Source of the DNA: Fremontodendron californicum
Lineage: Eukaryota; Streptophyta; Magnoliopsida; Malvales; Malvaceae
DNA: 64,000 bases
Reading direction: 5' to 3'
NCBI GenBank assembly: GCA_030761205.1
Contig: JAULJL010000010.1
Location: forward strand, 4,283,001-4,347,000
Part shown: positions 45,340 to 57,972 of the stretch, in pieces
Position numbering within the stretch: position 1 is the first letter of the stretch
How the letters are laid out: each line of letters starts with the position of its first letter
The notes under the pieces: generated by a model
Databases searched by the model: none
Seen by the model: only the letters and a program-made list of their open reading frames with translations
Told to the model about the DNA's origin: nothing
Position numbers and translations under genes: made by a program

Positions 45340-46540
45340 TTTTTTTCTTCAAATCCTCAAATTCTTATCTTCCATTTCTTAATTCTCTCTTAAAAGAACT
45401 GCAATACCAAAAACATGTAGAAAAAGTCTCTTTTCTTTGTTTCTGCTAAGACCCCAAAAGCATGCAGCAAAACTCTCTTTATCTTCCTATAAAAGAAACA
45501 GAAGACATGGAAGCCAATAAGGAATAAGAGAAAGAAAGAAAATAAGTTCTTAGTTTTGACAAGGAAACGTGCAACAAAGAAATCTGTGTTTTTTTGTTTT
45601 TTGTTATGGGGTCATGGAGGGAAGCAAACATGGCCCGAATATATTGTTGAAGCAATGAAGCTTTCTTCTTTGATTTTTTCTTCTTCTTTGTATTAAAATA
45701 AGCCATGAAAGTGGCATTTGTACTTAGAGGTGCTCATGATCCGGGTCGATTCGCGATATGATTTTTTTTTATTTGAATTTTTTTGTTTAGATTCGGTGTT
45801 GAGTCAAGTCGGGCCGACCCGTGGATCCATATTCATTATTCGTCATATTAAAAAATATATATTTTTTATATATTTTTAAAAATGAAATTTAAAAAATATT
45901 TTTTTTTGTTAAATAAATAGTGATCCGAACTGATTCGGATCATTAAAAGATATGTCCAGACCCAATTCAATACAAGCCGGGGCTGCCGGGTACCCGGCCC
46001 GTCTAAATTTGTACCTTAAAAAAAACAGTTCAAAAGTTTCAACCAGTAGTATATCTCCGCGTGGCATTCTTGTCTTTTTTTTTTACCAGGGTGTTCACTG
46101 TTCAGGGAACCCTACTTTTTTTGCTTTAGAAATTAGGATTCTTCCTTCGGTTTAACCGACTTTTTCCATTTTCAAAAGTGTGGGAAAAACAATCAATTTA
46201 TTAGAAAGAAAAGTTGTTTAAGCTAAGTAATCTGTCAGTCAATGAGTTGGAATCTCATGTTAAAGACTAAACAGCTTTTTTATTTCCCTTCGAAAAAGAT
46301 AAAGATGCTTTTAGTAGAGTGTTTAAATATCAAAGTTGGAAGCAATGAGAATTGAGAGGTATTTCAGTTATATTTTTGGAGGGCACCCATTTTTAGAAAA
46401 TATTTGAAGAACTATTTTTCAGCATTTCTAGCTCACTGTCCTTTAGGCCTCCATGGCTGGATTTTTGACCAAATGGAAAAACCCAAAAAAAAAAAAAACT
46501 TTGAGATAGGATTAACCACTAAAAAATCAATATAAATATA
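45340..46540. other. Upstream flank of the NET2 exon
   Basis: Pyrimidine-rich 5' region of the NET2 exon on the minus strand, then a degraded GGGCC-type repeat (about 45725-46010). The 75-residue frame at 45479-45706 is Lys- and Ser-rich and is not recognised. Confidence 0.5.
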
Positions 46541-47622
46541 TTTTGTAAAAGTTTGAGTTATATTCAACTTTTGGTTACTTAAGATCAATGAAAATTTGTT
46601 GAAGAGGATTTTGGATAACAATGTTTACTAATTTAGGATCTTCAACATTCTTTACTTTATTTAGATTTATTGTTGGATCGGGTTGGTCAAATTTAGGTGG
46701 GGTGTAGACTTTATATTATATGATTGTCTAGATCCGGATTGACATGTAAAATCTTATCCAAATTCACTTAAATTTGTACACAAAATGATAGACCCTTTCT
46801 TAAAAAGGGATCGATCATTTTTAAAAGAAAGGATCGACCCCTCTAAAAAAAAATTGATTCTCTTAAAAATTTATATTATTAATAATAAAGCAGATCGATT
46901 TGGGCAAAAATGCTATGCCCAAAGCCCAACGCGTTTTTTAAACAGATTTCATTTTGATTGTCCAAACTCGTTTTTCGGGTCCAATATGCCTTTTGTCCAA
47001 GCCTAACTCATTTTTTAAACGGATTTCATTTTTTTGTCCAAACCCGTTTTTCGATCCCAATATTTTTATTCAAACCCTCTCAAATATCGAATGTACCTTC
47101 GAATTTGAACGAATAACTCGACTCTCAAACAAATCTAACCTTATCTTTAGGTTATGATATTAGCATAATTCTGTTTTCTAAAGGAAGAGAGAATGGACTC
47201 TCAAGGGTTAAAGCTTAAAAGCATCCATAAAGCAAGGATAGATAAAATGTTGTCCAAAGGTAAAATGGATGCTTTCCTCTCATTGGAATAGCTTTATGCT
47301 GATCAAGGTAATTGTGACAAAAGGAAAAGAAGGTGAAATCTTCAGAGTTTAACTTGCACAATAAAATGGTGACAGGCTTGGCAGCAAGCATCAAACCTCC
47401 AATTTTTCAAACAATAATTTCAATAATGCCTTACATTGCATGCATGACTTCCTAAAAGATGAGAAGAAATGAGACTAGCTAGGGCCTAGGGGGCCTTAAT
47501 TAACAGGGCAACCTAAAGCTTAAATTTTGTTTCCAGACAAAGGCATGATCTCTAAAAACACTTTTATCAACGATTACTTGAATCATTGCTTGGGTTAAAA
47601 GCCATTAGGCGTCATTGCCAAT
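46541..47622. repeat. Segment D, copy 2
   Basis: 1,082 bases, collinear with 39239-40320. It marks the right border of the second unit of the inferred tandem duplication; beyond GTCATTGCCAAT the sequence continues GGCAGCAATGAGG, unlike copy 1. Confidence 0.88.
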
Positions 47623-48199
47623 GGCAGCAATGAGGAAATTGTAACAATCATCTCACATTGAAAAACTCTAAAATTCGTTATCATATATATGTAAAGATTA
47701 AAACCCATATTTATGAAACGTCTTTTGTAAAATAAAATCGTAAAACTTTCATATTAAAACGAATAATATCTATCTGGATGCAAGTCTCTACATAAACTTA
47801 GCAATATTTTTATGTCAAAAAGGCAGGGAGTCCAATTCTTGCAACTGGGGAGGAGGGTGAAACATTTGTTTTACCTATGATCAACCACAAACTTTTGGGA
47901 TATAAGAAAGATAATATAAGAATTAAGCAAGAAGCAAAAAATATAAAAGAACTTTACTCATAGTAGAGAAATTTTTTTTTACAAAATTGATAAGATGATA
48001 GATTACTCGGGGAAAAGATCAAAATTATTCACAGTAGCAGTTAGCTGAAAGCAAGGATCATTTCTTGCATATTCACATTAATAATATTATGTATAGAAAA
48101 CACAAAATTCTCCAACATATCTTCCTGTTTTCCACAGATCATTTCAACTGCATGTGTCACACCTAACGCTCAAAGGATAGGGATAGGCAGGATGCTTCA

Positions 48200-48242
48200 A
48201 TCCCACGTCGAAAAGGAAAGGAAAGATCTTGGACTATATAAG
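48200..48242 (+). promoter_or_regulatory. USE-like and TATA-like pair (possible small-RNA promoter)
   Basis: ATCCCACGTCG (48200-48210) differs by one base from the plant snRNA upstream element RTCCCACATCG. TATATAAG follows after 24 bases, the spacing used by Pol III snRNA genes. A TTTT at 48272 would stop Pol III early, and no known snRNA follows, so it may instead be a worn LTR promoter. Confidence 0.3.
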
Positions 48243-48590
48243 CATGGGCGCTGCATACTCTAATAAGCCGGTTTTGCAAGGAGAGAGTAATGACCCCGTG
48301 ACATAAGCAGGAAGTTTGACTAACAAAACAGAGTGACATCCTGGAATTATGTATGTTCTTCCAAGTTATCTTGAAGCTGAGAATACACATCATCTGGTGC
48401 ATCTCCATTCTCCATGGATGTTAACCCCCTGAATTCTACCAGAAGCTGATGCAGATCCTCCTCTCTACCATTTATTTTTACATTATTCACTGATACTATA
48501 ATAGGATTACTTCTTCAACCGGACCCCGGCTGAAATATTTACGGAAACTTCATCTACAGACTAGTCACTCGGTCAGCCACTTCTAGGCTT

Positions 48591-50646
48591 TCAGAAGTTC
48601 TGAAGAGAAGAAAACCACTGCTGCACAGTGTTGCTTCCCTCTGCATGTTCTAACCAAAATGCAAAGAAAAAGTTGGTATAAATGAAAAACCTTAGGCCCG
48701 TGTAAGAGAGCAACAAAGTTAACAGTAAGAAACACCCAATACAGCATTTTATGTCAAAAGTACATGTATTAACAATTAACATCTTTAATAGCTCAGAAAC
48801 ACCCACAAGTCACAAGTAACAAGTAAGAACTGCATTATGGAATCCAACAGCATTAAAGAGATAAGATGATATGTCCAAAGCCTCACCCCATGCCATAGAT
48901 AACTATTCACATAGGCGATTAATTGTGAGTTGTGATTGACAATGTTTCCAATATCTTCCAGAGGCATGCTACTGAGCAGCTCCAGATCGACTTATAAGCT
49001 TATGAAAGCTGAATTACATAATAATAAAATTATAGTGTTCGTTGCACTCAAATTTCTTCTGAATTAGAACTAACGTCCAACATTAACTGCTACCGAAAAC
49101 TACAAAAGGTCACTCAGGACGAAGCTTGCAACAAATATGTTGGAAGGAAGAATGGTGCCAAAGTGGCAGCAATAATAGTTCACTCTGAATATTGATCCTG
49201 CAAAGTTCTCTGAGACATTTGAACAAGTTGCATCAATGATTACCTACCAATTATCTCAAAATGGTAGATACTTCATACTATCCTAACACTTTTGTCTTGG
49301 CATTATGAGTGCCCCCAAACCCCACCCTAACACGCACACAAAGAGGACATCCACCATGAAAAAGAGAAGGAAAAAAAACAAGGATACAACTGAAGTTCTG
49401 CATGGCAAAACACATCATGTTACACTTTTCCCATATTTAAAGGAACAAAACTACAGGCTGCATATAGTCACTTGAATACTCGAGGTTGCTCTCCACCGCT
49501 CACCAAGTTTAAAGTAACTTGTCAACAAGTGAAAGTGTGAAGCTTTTGTTACATTAAAGTGTATGTTCTATCAAGGCTTTCTCTAATTTGAATGATGTAG
49601 GCTGCAAGAATTATATGCAGTGACCATGCAAGCAGCTTCACAGGCTGCAGACAATGTAGCACTTATTTCATGATCTTGCCTTGTAAAAAGGATTTTAAGG
49701 AACCTGAAATCTAGAAAACAAAGAAAATTTCTCGTTGAACTCTCACTTATTTCATGATCTTGCCTTGTAAAATGGATTTTAAGGAACCTGAAATCTAGAA
49801 ACAAAGAAAAATTCTCGTTGAACTCTCCTCGTCTCAATAGCTTCAAAGTACAAAACAGTGATATATCTGTTAAGTAGAGACATCAAAAGCTTACAGTTAG
49901 GCACAGAAAGGCATGAAGAACAATCTTAACTTCTTGAAAAGATAGATATAAAGTCTTTTAACCTAAACAAATTAAACATGTAGCTTCAAAGACTGAGGAG
50001 CATTTAAAGATGCCACAAAACCAATAAACTAGCCTTAAAAATGACGTCCAATGACACAGGTTAAATTTCTAATAGTTCCACTAATAAGCTGATTCTAGGT
50101 GTCAATCCACAATTCAATCAAACTAAATATCATAAATGAAAAAGGGAATTAAATAAATTTATATAGGAATAAGCTCTTACCAGAAGTGAACCCAGTTGGG
50201 AGGTTCTTGATTGCACTCAAGAGCTGATTATTGGGGCTTTCAACAAGTTCCTTGCAACCAGGTCTATAACAAGGAACCAGCACAGCAAACCCATCTTCAT
50301 CGTCACCTTGAAAACCAGGACCGTGGGGTTCTTCCCACCCAATGGACCACTCTGGACCTTCTGATTCATATCCAGACAAATGCACACCATCTGATGGAAC
50401 CACCACAACATCACATTCTTTATCAACCACCCTCCTCTCTTCACTACCTTGCCACTTTGCCTTCCCCTTCGCTGGGGCTATTTTTGTTTGGAATTTAACC
50501 ATTTCAGACTCTCTCAACCCCAACCCCCAATCAGAAGAAGAAGAAGAATTCAGAGAATTTAAAGAAGACCCATTTGAAACAGGTTGTTTCTCTTTACTTC
50601 CACCACCCCAAAACCACCATGGGAAGCCAGGAAAAGAAACTGCCAT
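48591..50646 (-). CDS. Conserved plant protein of unknown function, two exons
   Basis: Exon 1 is 50646-50181 and exon 2 is 48649-48591; the donor CTTCTG|GTAAGA and acceptor TTGGTTAG|AACATG join in phase to give 174 residues. It starts MAVSFPGFPWWFWGGGSKEK, followed by a Ser-rich stretch, a basic segment (KGKAKWQGSEERR), VVVVPSDG, an acidic WSIGWEEPHGPGFQGDDEDG and FAVLVPCYRPGCKELVESPN, ending VQQWFSSLQNF. I recall the same order in a small plant-only family ending MEQWLSSLRNF, without known role. No signal peptide is convincing; the WWFW start is hydrophobic but short. An ATG four codons earlier (50658) is possible, but the family starts at MAVSFPG. The single intron is about 1.5 kb and carries an 84-base tandem duplication. 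Confidence 0.82.
49660..49827. repeat. Perfectly phased 84-base tandem duplication in an intron
   Basis: CACTTATTTCATGATCTTGC starts both units (49660 and 49744), and both end CTCGTTGAACTCTC. They differ at only a few positions, so the duplication is recent. Confidence 0.85.
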
Positions 50647-52088
50647 TCTTTTTAACAACCTTAAAACTCCATAAATTCTTTTTTTTTTTTTTTTTTAAAG
50701 TTAAAATGGTTACTTTTTCTTGCAGTTAACCACTAAATTAGGAAATGATCAATTGAGTTTGATAATTAAAAAACAAGATCAAAATTTGGAAATATATTAA
50801 ATGAATCCAACAATTTTTTCAATCATAGTCAAAAAGCTTGTAACTTAAGTTCAAGCAAACTGTCTTCTCTATAGATTTTTCTTCAAAAAGAATCAAACCC
50901 AAACAAATTTATCCAATCAAACGGGTCTTTCTCTAATACCACTGTTTTTTTAAGTCTACAGTTTATGACCCTTTTTTTTCTTTGCTCAAAAATTGTCCAA
51001 CCAGAGTCACGAAACACACAAAGCCCACAAAAGTCCCAAATTTTACAACTTTTACTTCAAGCAAAAAAACCCATTTTTGTTCATTTACAGAACCGAACAA
51101 CCGCTAAAAGCTCAAAATTTTTTGAATCGGTGATTCGATTTTGATTAAAATATGACCTTCTGGATAAAATTGGAATAATCCGGGATCGCCAAATGATCAA
51201 CAGGTAATTTCAGCGCTACTACGGACGAAACAAGAATTCGGAGAAAAGAGTTTCACCGGAAAAACAACAAAAAACCAAGCATTTCACCGGAGGAAGACGA
51301 AAAACCCAAGCTTTTTAAAGGGAAAATAAAATACACGTTGAATTCACTGATAAAAAAAGGTAAAATTCAACACACTGGAGACTGGAGAGGGAGAGAAAGA
51401 AAATATTTAATCAATGAAAATATAAAGGGAAAATCGAAAGCCCTAAAATTTACGATCTCTCACCCATCTCCATTTTTTCCTTTACTTTCTCTCTCTAGGT
51501 TTCTCTCTCAACTGTGACAATCAAGTAATCAACTGATAAAGTTCGTCTTCTTCTAGAATTTATAAAGCCATTTTTTTAAGTAAAACACATCCGACGGTCC
51601 AGATGCAACGGTGTAAGTAAATGATTAAACGATTTTTTTATTAAAAGAATATAGTAATTGGTTAAAATTTTATTTAACCGTTGATTTAGCGACAAGTGGG
51701 GAGAGCACCGTCCTGATTTGCTTACGTAGGAATCGTAAAATCCAACCATTGCCTGCACAGGGTGTTTACGCTTCCGACACGTGTAAATTAGCTCAGCCTT
51801 TGGTTTTTTTTTTTAAATTAAAAATTTGCACTCAAAATAAAGTTATATACCTACATAATAAATTAATAATACATTATTAATAATTTACTTCCTTTATTTT
51901 TTAAATATATATATTTTTAAAATCATAATTGATAAAAAATTGCATAAATTAATTTTATAATTTAATTTGAATATTGGTAGTAGCTTCTTTTGATTTTTAA
52001 TTACTTACAAAAAGTACTTGGCAAAGAAAATACGATTTATTTTGTAATTGGGTCAATAATAAATATAATATTTATTTAAAAATATCTA
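50647..52088. other. 5' flank of the unknown-function gene and adjoining spacer
   Basis: The region up to about 51540 is likely promoter and 5' UTR of the minus-strand gene, with CT/GA-rich stretches near 51360-51510. No single TATA box is chosen. Beyond 51800 it is AT-rich. Confidence 0.5.
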
Positions 52089-52418
52089 TCTATACTATTC
52101 TTAAAAAAAATCTTTGTGTTTATGTCACGAGTTAAAAGACACAAATTTAGTGAAAAAAATATCCAAAAACCCAAACTATAAAAATTAAAAATAAATAAAA
52201 TTGAATAAAAAAATAATTTAATAAATTTTTAAAATTTATTTTTTATAAAAAAACTCACTCACAAAATCACTCACGTAATTAAAAACCCATCACTTTCTCA
52301 CATAACTACACACTCATCTTCTTCTCCACAAAAACTACCTAATTTTCTTTTAAAAAAAACTACCAAATTATAAAAAATATTTATTTTTCACTCACATTAT
52401 GAATGTCCGAAATTCTAG
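52089..52418 (+). mobile_element. Helitron-like element, family H, best-preserved copy
   Basis: Follows A, starts TCTATACTATTCTTAAAAAA, contains TTATGTCACGAGTTAAAAGA, and ends with the weak hairpin CACTCACATTATGAATG, then TCCGAAATTCTAG before T. The 5' TC, 3' CTAG and A/T insertion site follow Helitron rules. 330 bases, no coding. Confidence 0.6.
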
Positions 52419-53848
52419 TATATATATATATATATGATTTCAAAAAATATACTCAATAAAAAAAAAATGTTAATTGATATGGTTTGAAACTAATTTGAAG
52501 TACATATAAATTGATATTTATTTCAATTTTCAATTACTAATGTTTTTTTTTTTGTTCAAATTATTAATATTGTGGAAGAAAATTTGAGTTTTGTTGATTT
52601 AGTGGAAAATGTAAAGAAACTAATTGAAGAGGAAATAAAATTGAAACATTTTTGTTATATGTTATGGGATATTTGACGAAAAGGTAATAATATGCTTATG
52701 ACTTTTTATTCTCTCTCAGTATTTTTTTAAATAATATATTAATTAATACTTCATTTAAATGCGTGACTAGAGTTTTTCTCACCGCATCGTAAGCCTAAAT
52801 CATTCAAAAATGCTTTAAAAATTAAGTTTGGACGTCCTTTACTAATCTTGCAAGTTTCTCAATTGAAGGTCGTATAATTTAAATAATAAAATATTAATTT
52901 AAAAAAATAATAAATCATTTTTCATGAATCATTGTCCGAACAAACGGACCATTAATTAAAAAGATCGAAAATGAAATGAAACTGAATTTGAAAAAGAAAT
53001 AAAAACTGAGAGGGAAATCATCTTAGCCAAATTGAAAAGGAAATAAGAATCAAAGACTTTTCTTACGTTATTTAAATGTTTGATAATAATTGTATATAAT
53101 TGAAAATGGAGTTTGTCATGTTAGTTAAATTTTTATTGTTTATTTTATTTACTTATATTTCTTTTTAAAATCTTTAGAAACTAAATCATCATTAATTAAA
53201 AATAATAATAACGCACCCCTTTTATTTTAGATAAAAAAACTAATTTTTAAAATACTAATTTTTTTTTTGAATTTTTTCACTTTTTTAAAATAAATCTTAA
53301 ACTTTTATTATATCCAAATAAGTTTTTATCTTTTAATTTATATTCAAATAAATCTTTATTTCAAATTAAATTTAATTTATGTTAAGAGCTTATTTAGATA
53401 TATATTATAAGTTAAGTATTTATTTGAGTACAAATTAAATATTAAGAGTTTATTTTAGTGCAAATTAAAAATTAAAAACTTTTTTGATGCAATCAAAATA
53501 TAAAAATTTTCTTAAATAAAGTGATAAAATTTAAAAACTTTTTGTTATTTTAACTAAAACTAAATTGAATCTTTGCAAAATTACTTTAATGCTTAATCTT
53601 AGCTAAAAGGTCGAAAAATATTACTATTTGAGTCATAATTCAAATGGGAAAAAAAAATAGTACAATTTTTATCATGAACAATACTGTTTATTTTATTTAG
53701 GTAAAACCAAAGTTTGAACTTTATACTATTTCACCAAAAAGATAATAAATAAATAAAAAAAAACAAACAAAGATGATATTTATTTTTTACTTTTTCATGG
53801 GCTTCATCATATGATTCAAAGTAATTTTTTTTGTTTTGTTTTGTTTCC
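52419..53848. other. AT-rich spacer with one inverted-repeat element
   Basis: Includes the second copy (53255-53560) of the element at 28270-28610. No gene recognised. Confidence 0.5.
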
Positions 53849-54084
53849 TTTAATAAGTGAACCAATGTTTAGAAGTAGTAACCTTTCACATATTGTAAGG
53901 AATGATTTGTCCGGATCATTTATGTTGTCTTGTTGCTCATTCATGTCAACTTGTGCACATAACAATTTATGAACATAAGTTTTAGGCTTGAGATCTATCA
54001 TGTGTGCAACATGTGCTTCTATGAGATTTCTTTTTTTCATTTTTCAAATTAAGTAAATGTGTATCGTATTAGATATGTTCAAAA
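53849..54084. repeat. Direct duplicate of 55329-55630
   Basis: Shares TAGTGAACCAATGTT-type start, TTCATGTCAACTTGTGCACA and GGCTTGAGATCTATCATGTG with the later copy, then TTTTTCAAATTAAGTAAATG. The two copies bracket 1.2 kb including the hAT element. Confidence 0.75.
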
Positions 54085-54319
54085 ATCGATTCGATTCGAT
54101 TCGATTTTTTATCATTGTTTTCATGGGCTTCATCACATGATTCAGGTTTCATTTGGATCCCATTGTTCAATGGGATCCATGAAGAAAACATTTTTTAACT
54201 GCACCGGGGGTGCATTTGGATAGCACCCCACGGTGCAGTTTAAGCTATTGCCCCTCCATTAGGGCACTGAAGGAGAAAGGGTCCAGTTAAAAACTGAACC
54301 TTCTAGTGGGAGTCATAAT

Positions 54320-54829
54320 TAGGGATGGCAATGGAGCGGGGCGGGGGTGGATATTGCTTTATCCACCTCCACCCGACTCTTGCATGGATGTTGGAAACAT
54401 CCACATCCATGGATGTCGGTTACATCCATAACCGCTCCATGGTGCTCCACTCCATTACACCCCAATTTATATTAATTATTTTTAACTTAATATTATAAAA
54501 AATTATATTATAATTTATTCATGAACATAATTTTAGTATATAAAAAATCTTTAATATAATATATATATATATAATACATATATACTAAAAGTATAGATAT
54601 AAAATATTAGTATATATATGATTTTAGTATATATATCTAATATATATTAAAAATATAAGAAAAAATATAAAATATTTTAAAGGATAAAATAGTAATTTCA
54701 AAAGTCGGGGCGGAGTGGAGCAAACATTTACCAAAACCACTCTGCTTCACCCCGCTCCAAAAAAAAACCTCTCCATTCGGAGTGGATCGGTGCGAAATCC
54801 ATCGGTCGGATCAGGTTTTGCCATCCCTA
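54320..54829. mobile_element. Non-autonomous hAT element with perfect 8-bp target duplication
   Basis: GTCATAAT occurs at 54312-54319 and 54830-54837. The element starts TAGGGATGGCAA and ends TTGCCATCCCTA, a 12-base perfect inverted repeat. The GC-rich ends (GGAGCGGGGCGGGG and CACCCCGCTCC) surround an AT-rich core. The 8-base duplication and TAGGG ends are characteristic of hAT. 510 bases, no transposase. The perfect duplication suggests a fairly recent insertion. Confidence 0.92.
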
Positions 54830-55526
54830 GTCATAATGTCTAATATGTCCTTTAATTATTTTTTTCAACAATTTTTTTTTATTATTTTTTTATAAAATTA
54901 TTTATTTTTGTTAATTATCTCATCTTTATTTTTATTTTTAAATTTTTTTTTATTTAAAGATTTTTTTAATCATTTAATATAATAAATAAATATATAACAA
55001 TTAGTTAATTAATTAAAATGTTAAAATATTTAAAAATATATATAAAATAATATTTTTAAAATAAATTTAAATGTTAAATATTATTAAAACATATATGAGT
55101 AATTTATCAATATACTCTTACATTAATGTCTTTAATGGTCATTTTCATTCTCATCTCACCGCTACAATTGCTTTTACATCCAAATACATATCTCATCACT
55201 GATTTTAATTTTACCGCTACAGTACCCAATCTCACCATTACAGTAACTAATCTCATCATCATCGTTATTTTTAATTTTACCAAAATTAATCTCAACACTC
55301 ACTCAAATGAAACCTCAAAGTACATTTCCTTTAAATAGTGAACCAATGTTTGGAAGTAGTAATCCATGACTTGACCTTTCACATATTGTAATGAATGATT
55401 CATTGATTTGTCCTTTGATCATTTATCTTGTTTTGTTGCCCATTCATGTCAACTTGTGCACATAACAATTTATGAACACAAGTTTTAGGCTTGAGATCTA
55501 TCATGTGTGCAACATGTGCTTGTATG

Positions 55527-55557
<31 letters not shown>

Positions 55558-55639
55558 GTCAGTTTGACGTAGACATATAGATAGTTCCATTTTTCAAATT
55601 AAGTAAATGTTTATCATATTAAATTTGTTTAAGTATCGG

Positions 55640-56305
55640 GGTTATTCGTTCAAGCTCAAATATTCACTTGATATTTGAGAAGATTTAGACAAAAATATTA
55701 GACATGAAATTTGGGTTTGGTAAAAGATTTTGTTTACCATATTAAATTGACCGATCGAATCAATTGGATCAATTGAATTAGGCATCAAATTAGTTCAACC
55801 TTCTATCCGATTATTACAAAGTTGATATTTTTCTATCCTTACTCATTCCTTTTTATTTATATATACAAAAAAAATGAGGCATGTTTAGAAAATGGGTCGG
55901 GCCTTGGCCTCAATAATCAAGGCCCGATCCAGTCTAGCTCGATCTGTTTTTCATTTATATAATATATATTTTTTTTATTTATATATATTATGTAATTTAT
56001 ATCATATAAATAATAAATATATATAATATTATAGTATAAACATTTAAAAACATATTAAGTTATCCATATTTTAGAACTTAATAAAAGAAAAAAAATTACT
56101 AAAAATAACATATTTGTTTAATTTTAAAAAAAATAATATGGGTGGGCCTAAACGGAATTTGACTATCCATTTACAAATATGAACGAGTTTGGACAGAATT
56201 TAATTTGAGATCTATATTTCAGATTGAATTGGACTGGACTTTAACAAGTATATGTAATGTTGATACGATATTAGGCATGGCCCATAAACACCTCTATATC
56301 TCACT
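55640..56305. repeat. GGGCC-type dispersed repeat, reversed copy
   Basis: Ends in GGCCCATAAACACCTCTA, the reverse of the start of 43978-44515. Contains AAAATGGGTCGGGCCTTGGC and TTATATAATATATATT. It also includes, at 55735-55850, a segment duplicated at 60275-60390 (CAATTGAATTAGGCATCAAA, TCTATCCGATTATTACAAAG). Confidence 0.55.
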
Positions 56306-57972
56306 TTACAAGAATAATATATTTGATATGGGTATGGTTAGTCGATGTATAAACATTGGTTAAAGAATTTTTAATTACTATTTTAAGGATTTTTTTTTAC
56401 AGTTAATACATTATTTTTATTATTCAAGAAAAAAATGTATTAATTGTTATTTTTTTTTTAAATATCATTTTAGACATTAACTAATATTTTTTATTTAATA
56501 TTTGAGTTAACAAAAAACAAACGAAGTGAGAAGACTAGAAATCAAGATGAATTAATGTGGAGACAAACGAAACGAATTTACAAATTGGGCCAAACCCTTC
56601 CTCTATCCCTCCTTTTCTTTCCATGGACATAATGGTAAGATGAGATGCTTCTTAAACATTGAATAATTCATCTATGGTGATGAGATTCTTCTTGCACTCT
56701 AGATAGTTACCTTAATATCTAACATAATTAATTGCTTTCTTTACTAAGTTATTCAATTCCTAGTGGTGTGATAGTCTAGATCTGATAAAAGATTGAATTA
56801 TTTATCCAATCCGATAGATTTGATCTATAAACATCTCTACGTGGTATAATTTATATTTTTTAAATGCTTGAAGATTTAAAAGTTCAGCTTTTAGCTTGCT
56901 GCTCAAATATTTCTTCCTTTTGTGTGGAAGAATGTACCTTATGTTATTGGGTGGTTATTTCTCTTTTTGTTGCAATTTGCAAAATAGTCATTGGTTAGAA
57001 AGTATCATTAATTTTTCAGCAGCTTGAAAAGCATCAAAAGTCTTTGTATAGCAATTCATGGACAAGATAAGGGATAGGTAAATACAATACAAAATACATA
57101 CGTTTAATATGCATAAACAAAATATTGTAATAAATATAATACGACATATTTAATATGAGAATCATATTTATTCATATTTAAGATTTTGACCTATTTAATA
57201 ATCCATATTGTGTTTATATTTACATAATTAATACGAAACATAACACGAATATATAAATTATTTATTACCTTTACATCAAAATTAAGATAATGCTAATTCG
57301 AAAAATCAAAAGAGAGTAACCAAAAATAACAAGCAATTTCCGAGAAAGACATGGATTACTAACTTGATAAAGTCCTGCTGCCCCTATTCTACGAAATGGG
57401 CTTTTTTTTTTTTTCTTTGATATTTCAAAAGGGACAAAGATTTAGGGGGAAAAAAAAAAAGCAGTGGTAGATTGAAAAGAGAAAGTGGGGAGAATTGAGG
57501 AAGAAAAAGAGGAGTTGAAATTTTTGTTATCTGATTATAACTCATTTACGCGGAAAATATTTAAGGTGTAAAAAAGTCATTGAACGAATCTGCTTTATTT
57601 TTCTTTATATTAAAAAAAAAAAAAAATTTAATTCTTCATCTTTGATAAGCTTTTACTAGGAAAAGTTGACATGATGCAGCAGGAGACAATCTTGGTGGAG
57701 AATTTTCCTTGGAATAACTTAATCTAGCCACACTTCTACTAATGGCAGGTAAATTATAGATTCTATACTACTTGCTAATTAAACTTAAAATAGAAAAAAA
57801 GTGAAGTACATATAAAGAAAGATTAGAAAATAGTGAATTCAAAAGTTACTTAAAATACAAAATAAATAACTATATTATATGATGATATAATTTTAATAAA
57901 AAAAATAACGCAAGGATATCTTATTCTTATAAGGTACATGTAATTAAATTTAAATACAAAATACTTAAATAT
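56306..57972. other. AT-rich spacer
   Basis: No gene, RNA or clear repeat was recognised. Confidence 0.5.

Noticed and set aside
48785..48967. Possible extra exon of the unknown-function gene (MPLEDIGNIVNHNSQ)
   Set aside because: It has a usable acceptor and donor, but direct joining of exons 50181 and 48649 already gives the family C-terminus in phase.
49583..49846. 87-codon frame with internal repeat FLDFRFLKI
   Set aside because: Produced by the 84-base tandem duplication within an intron.
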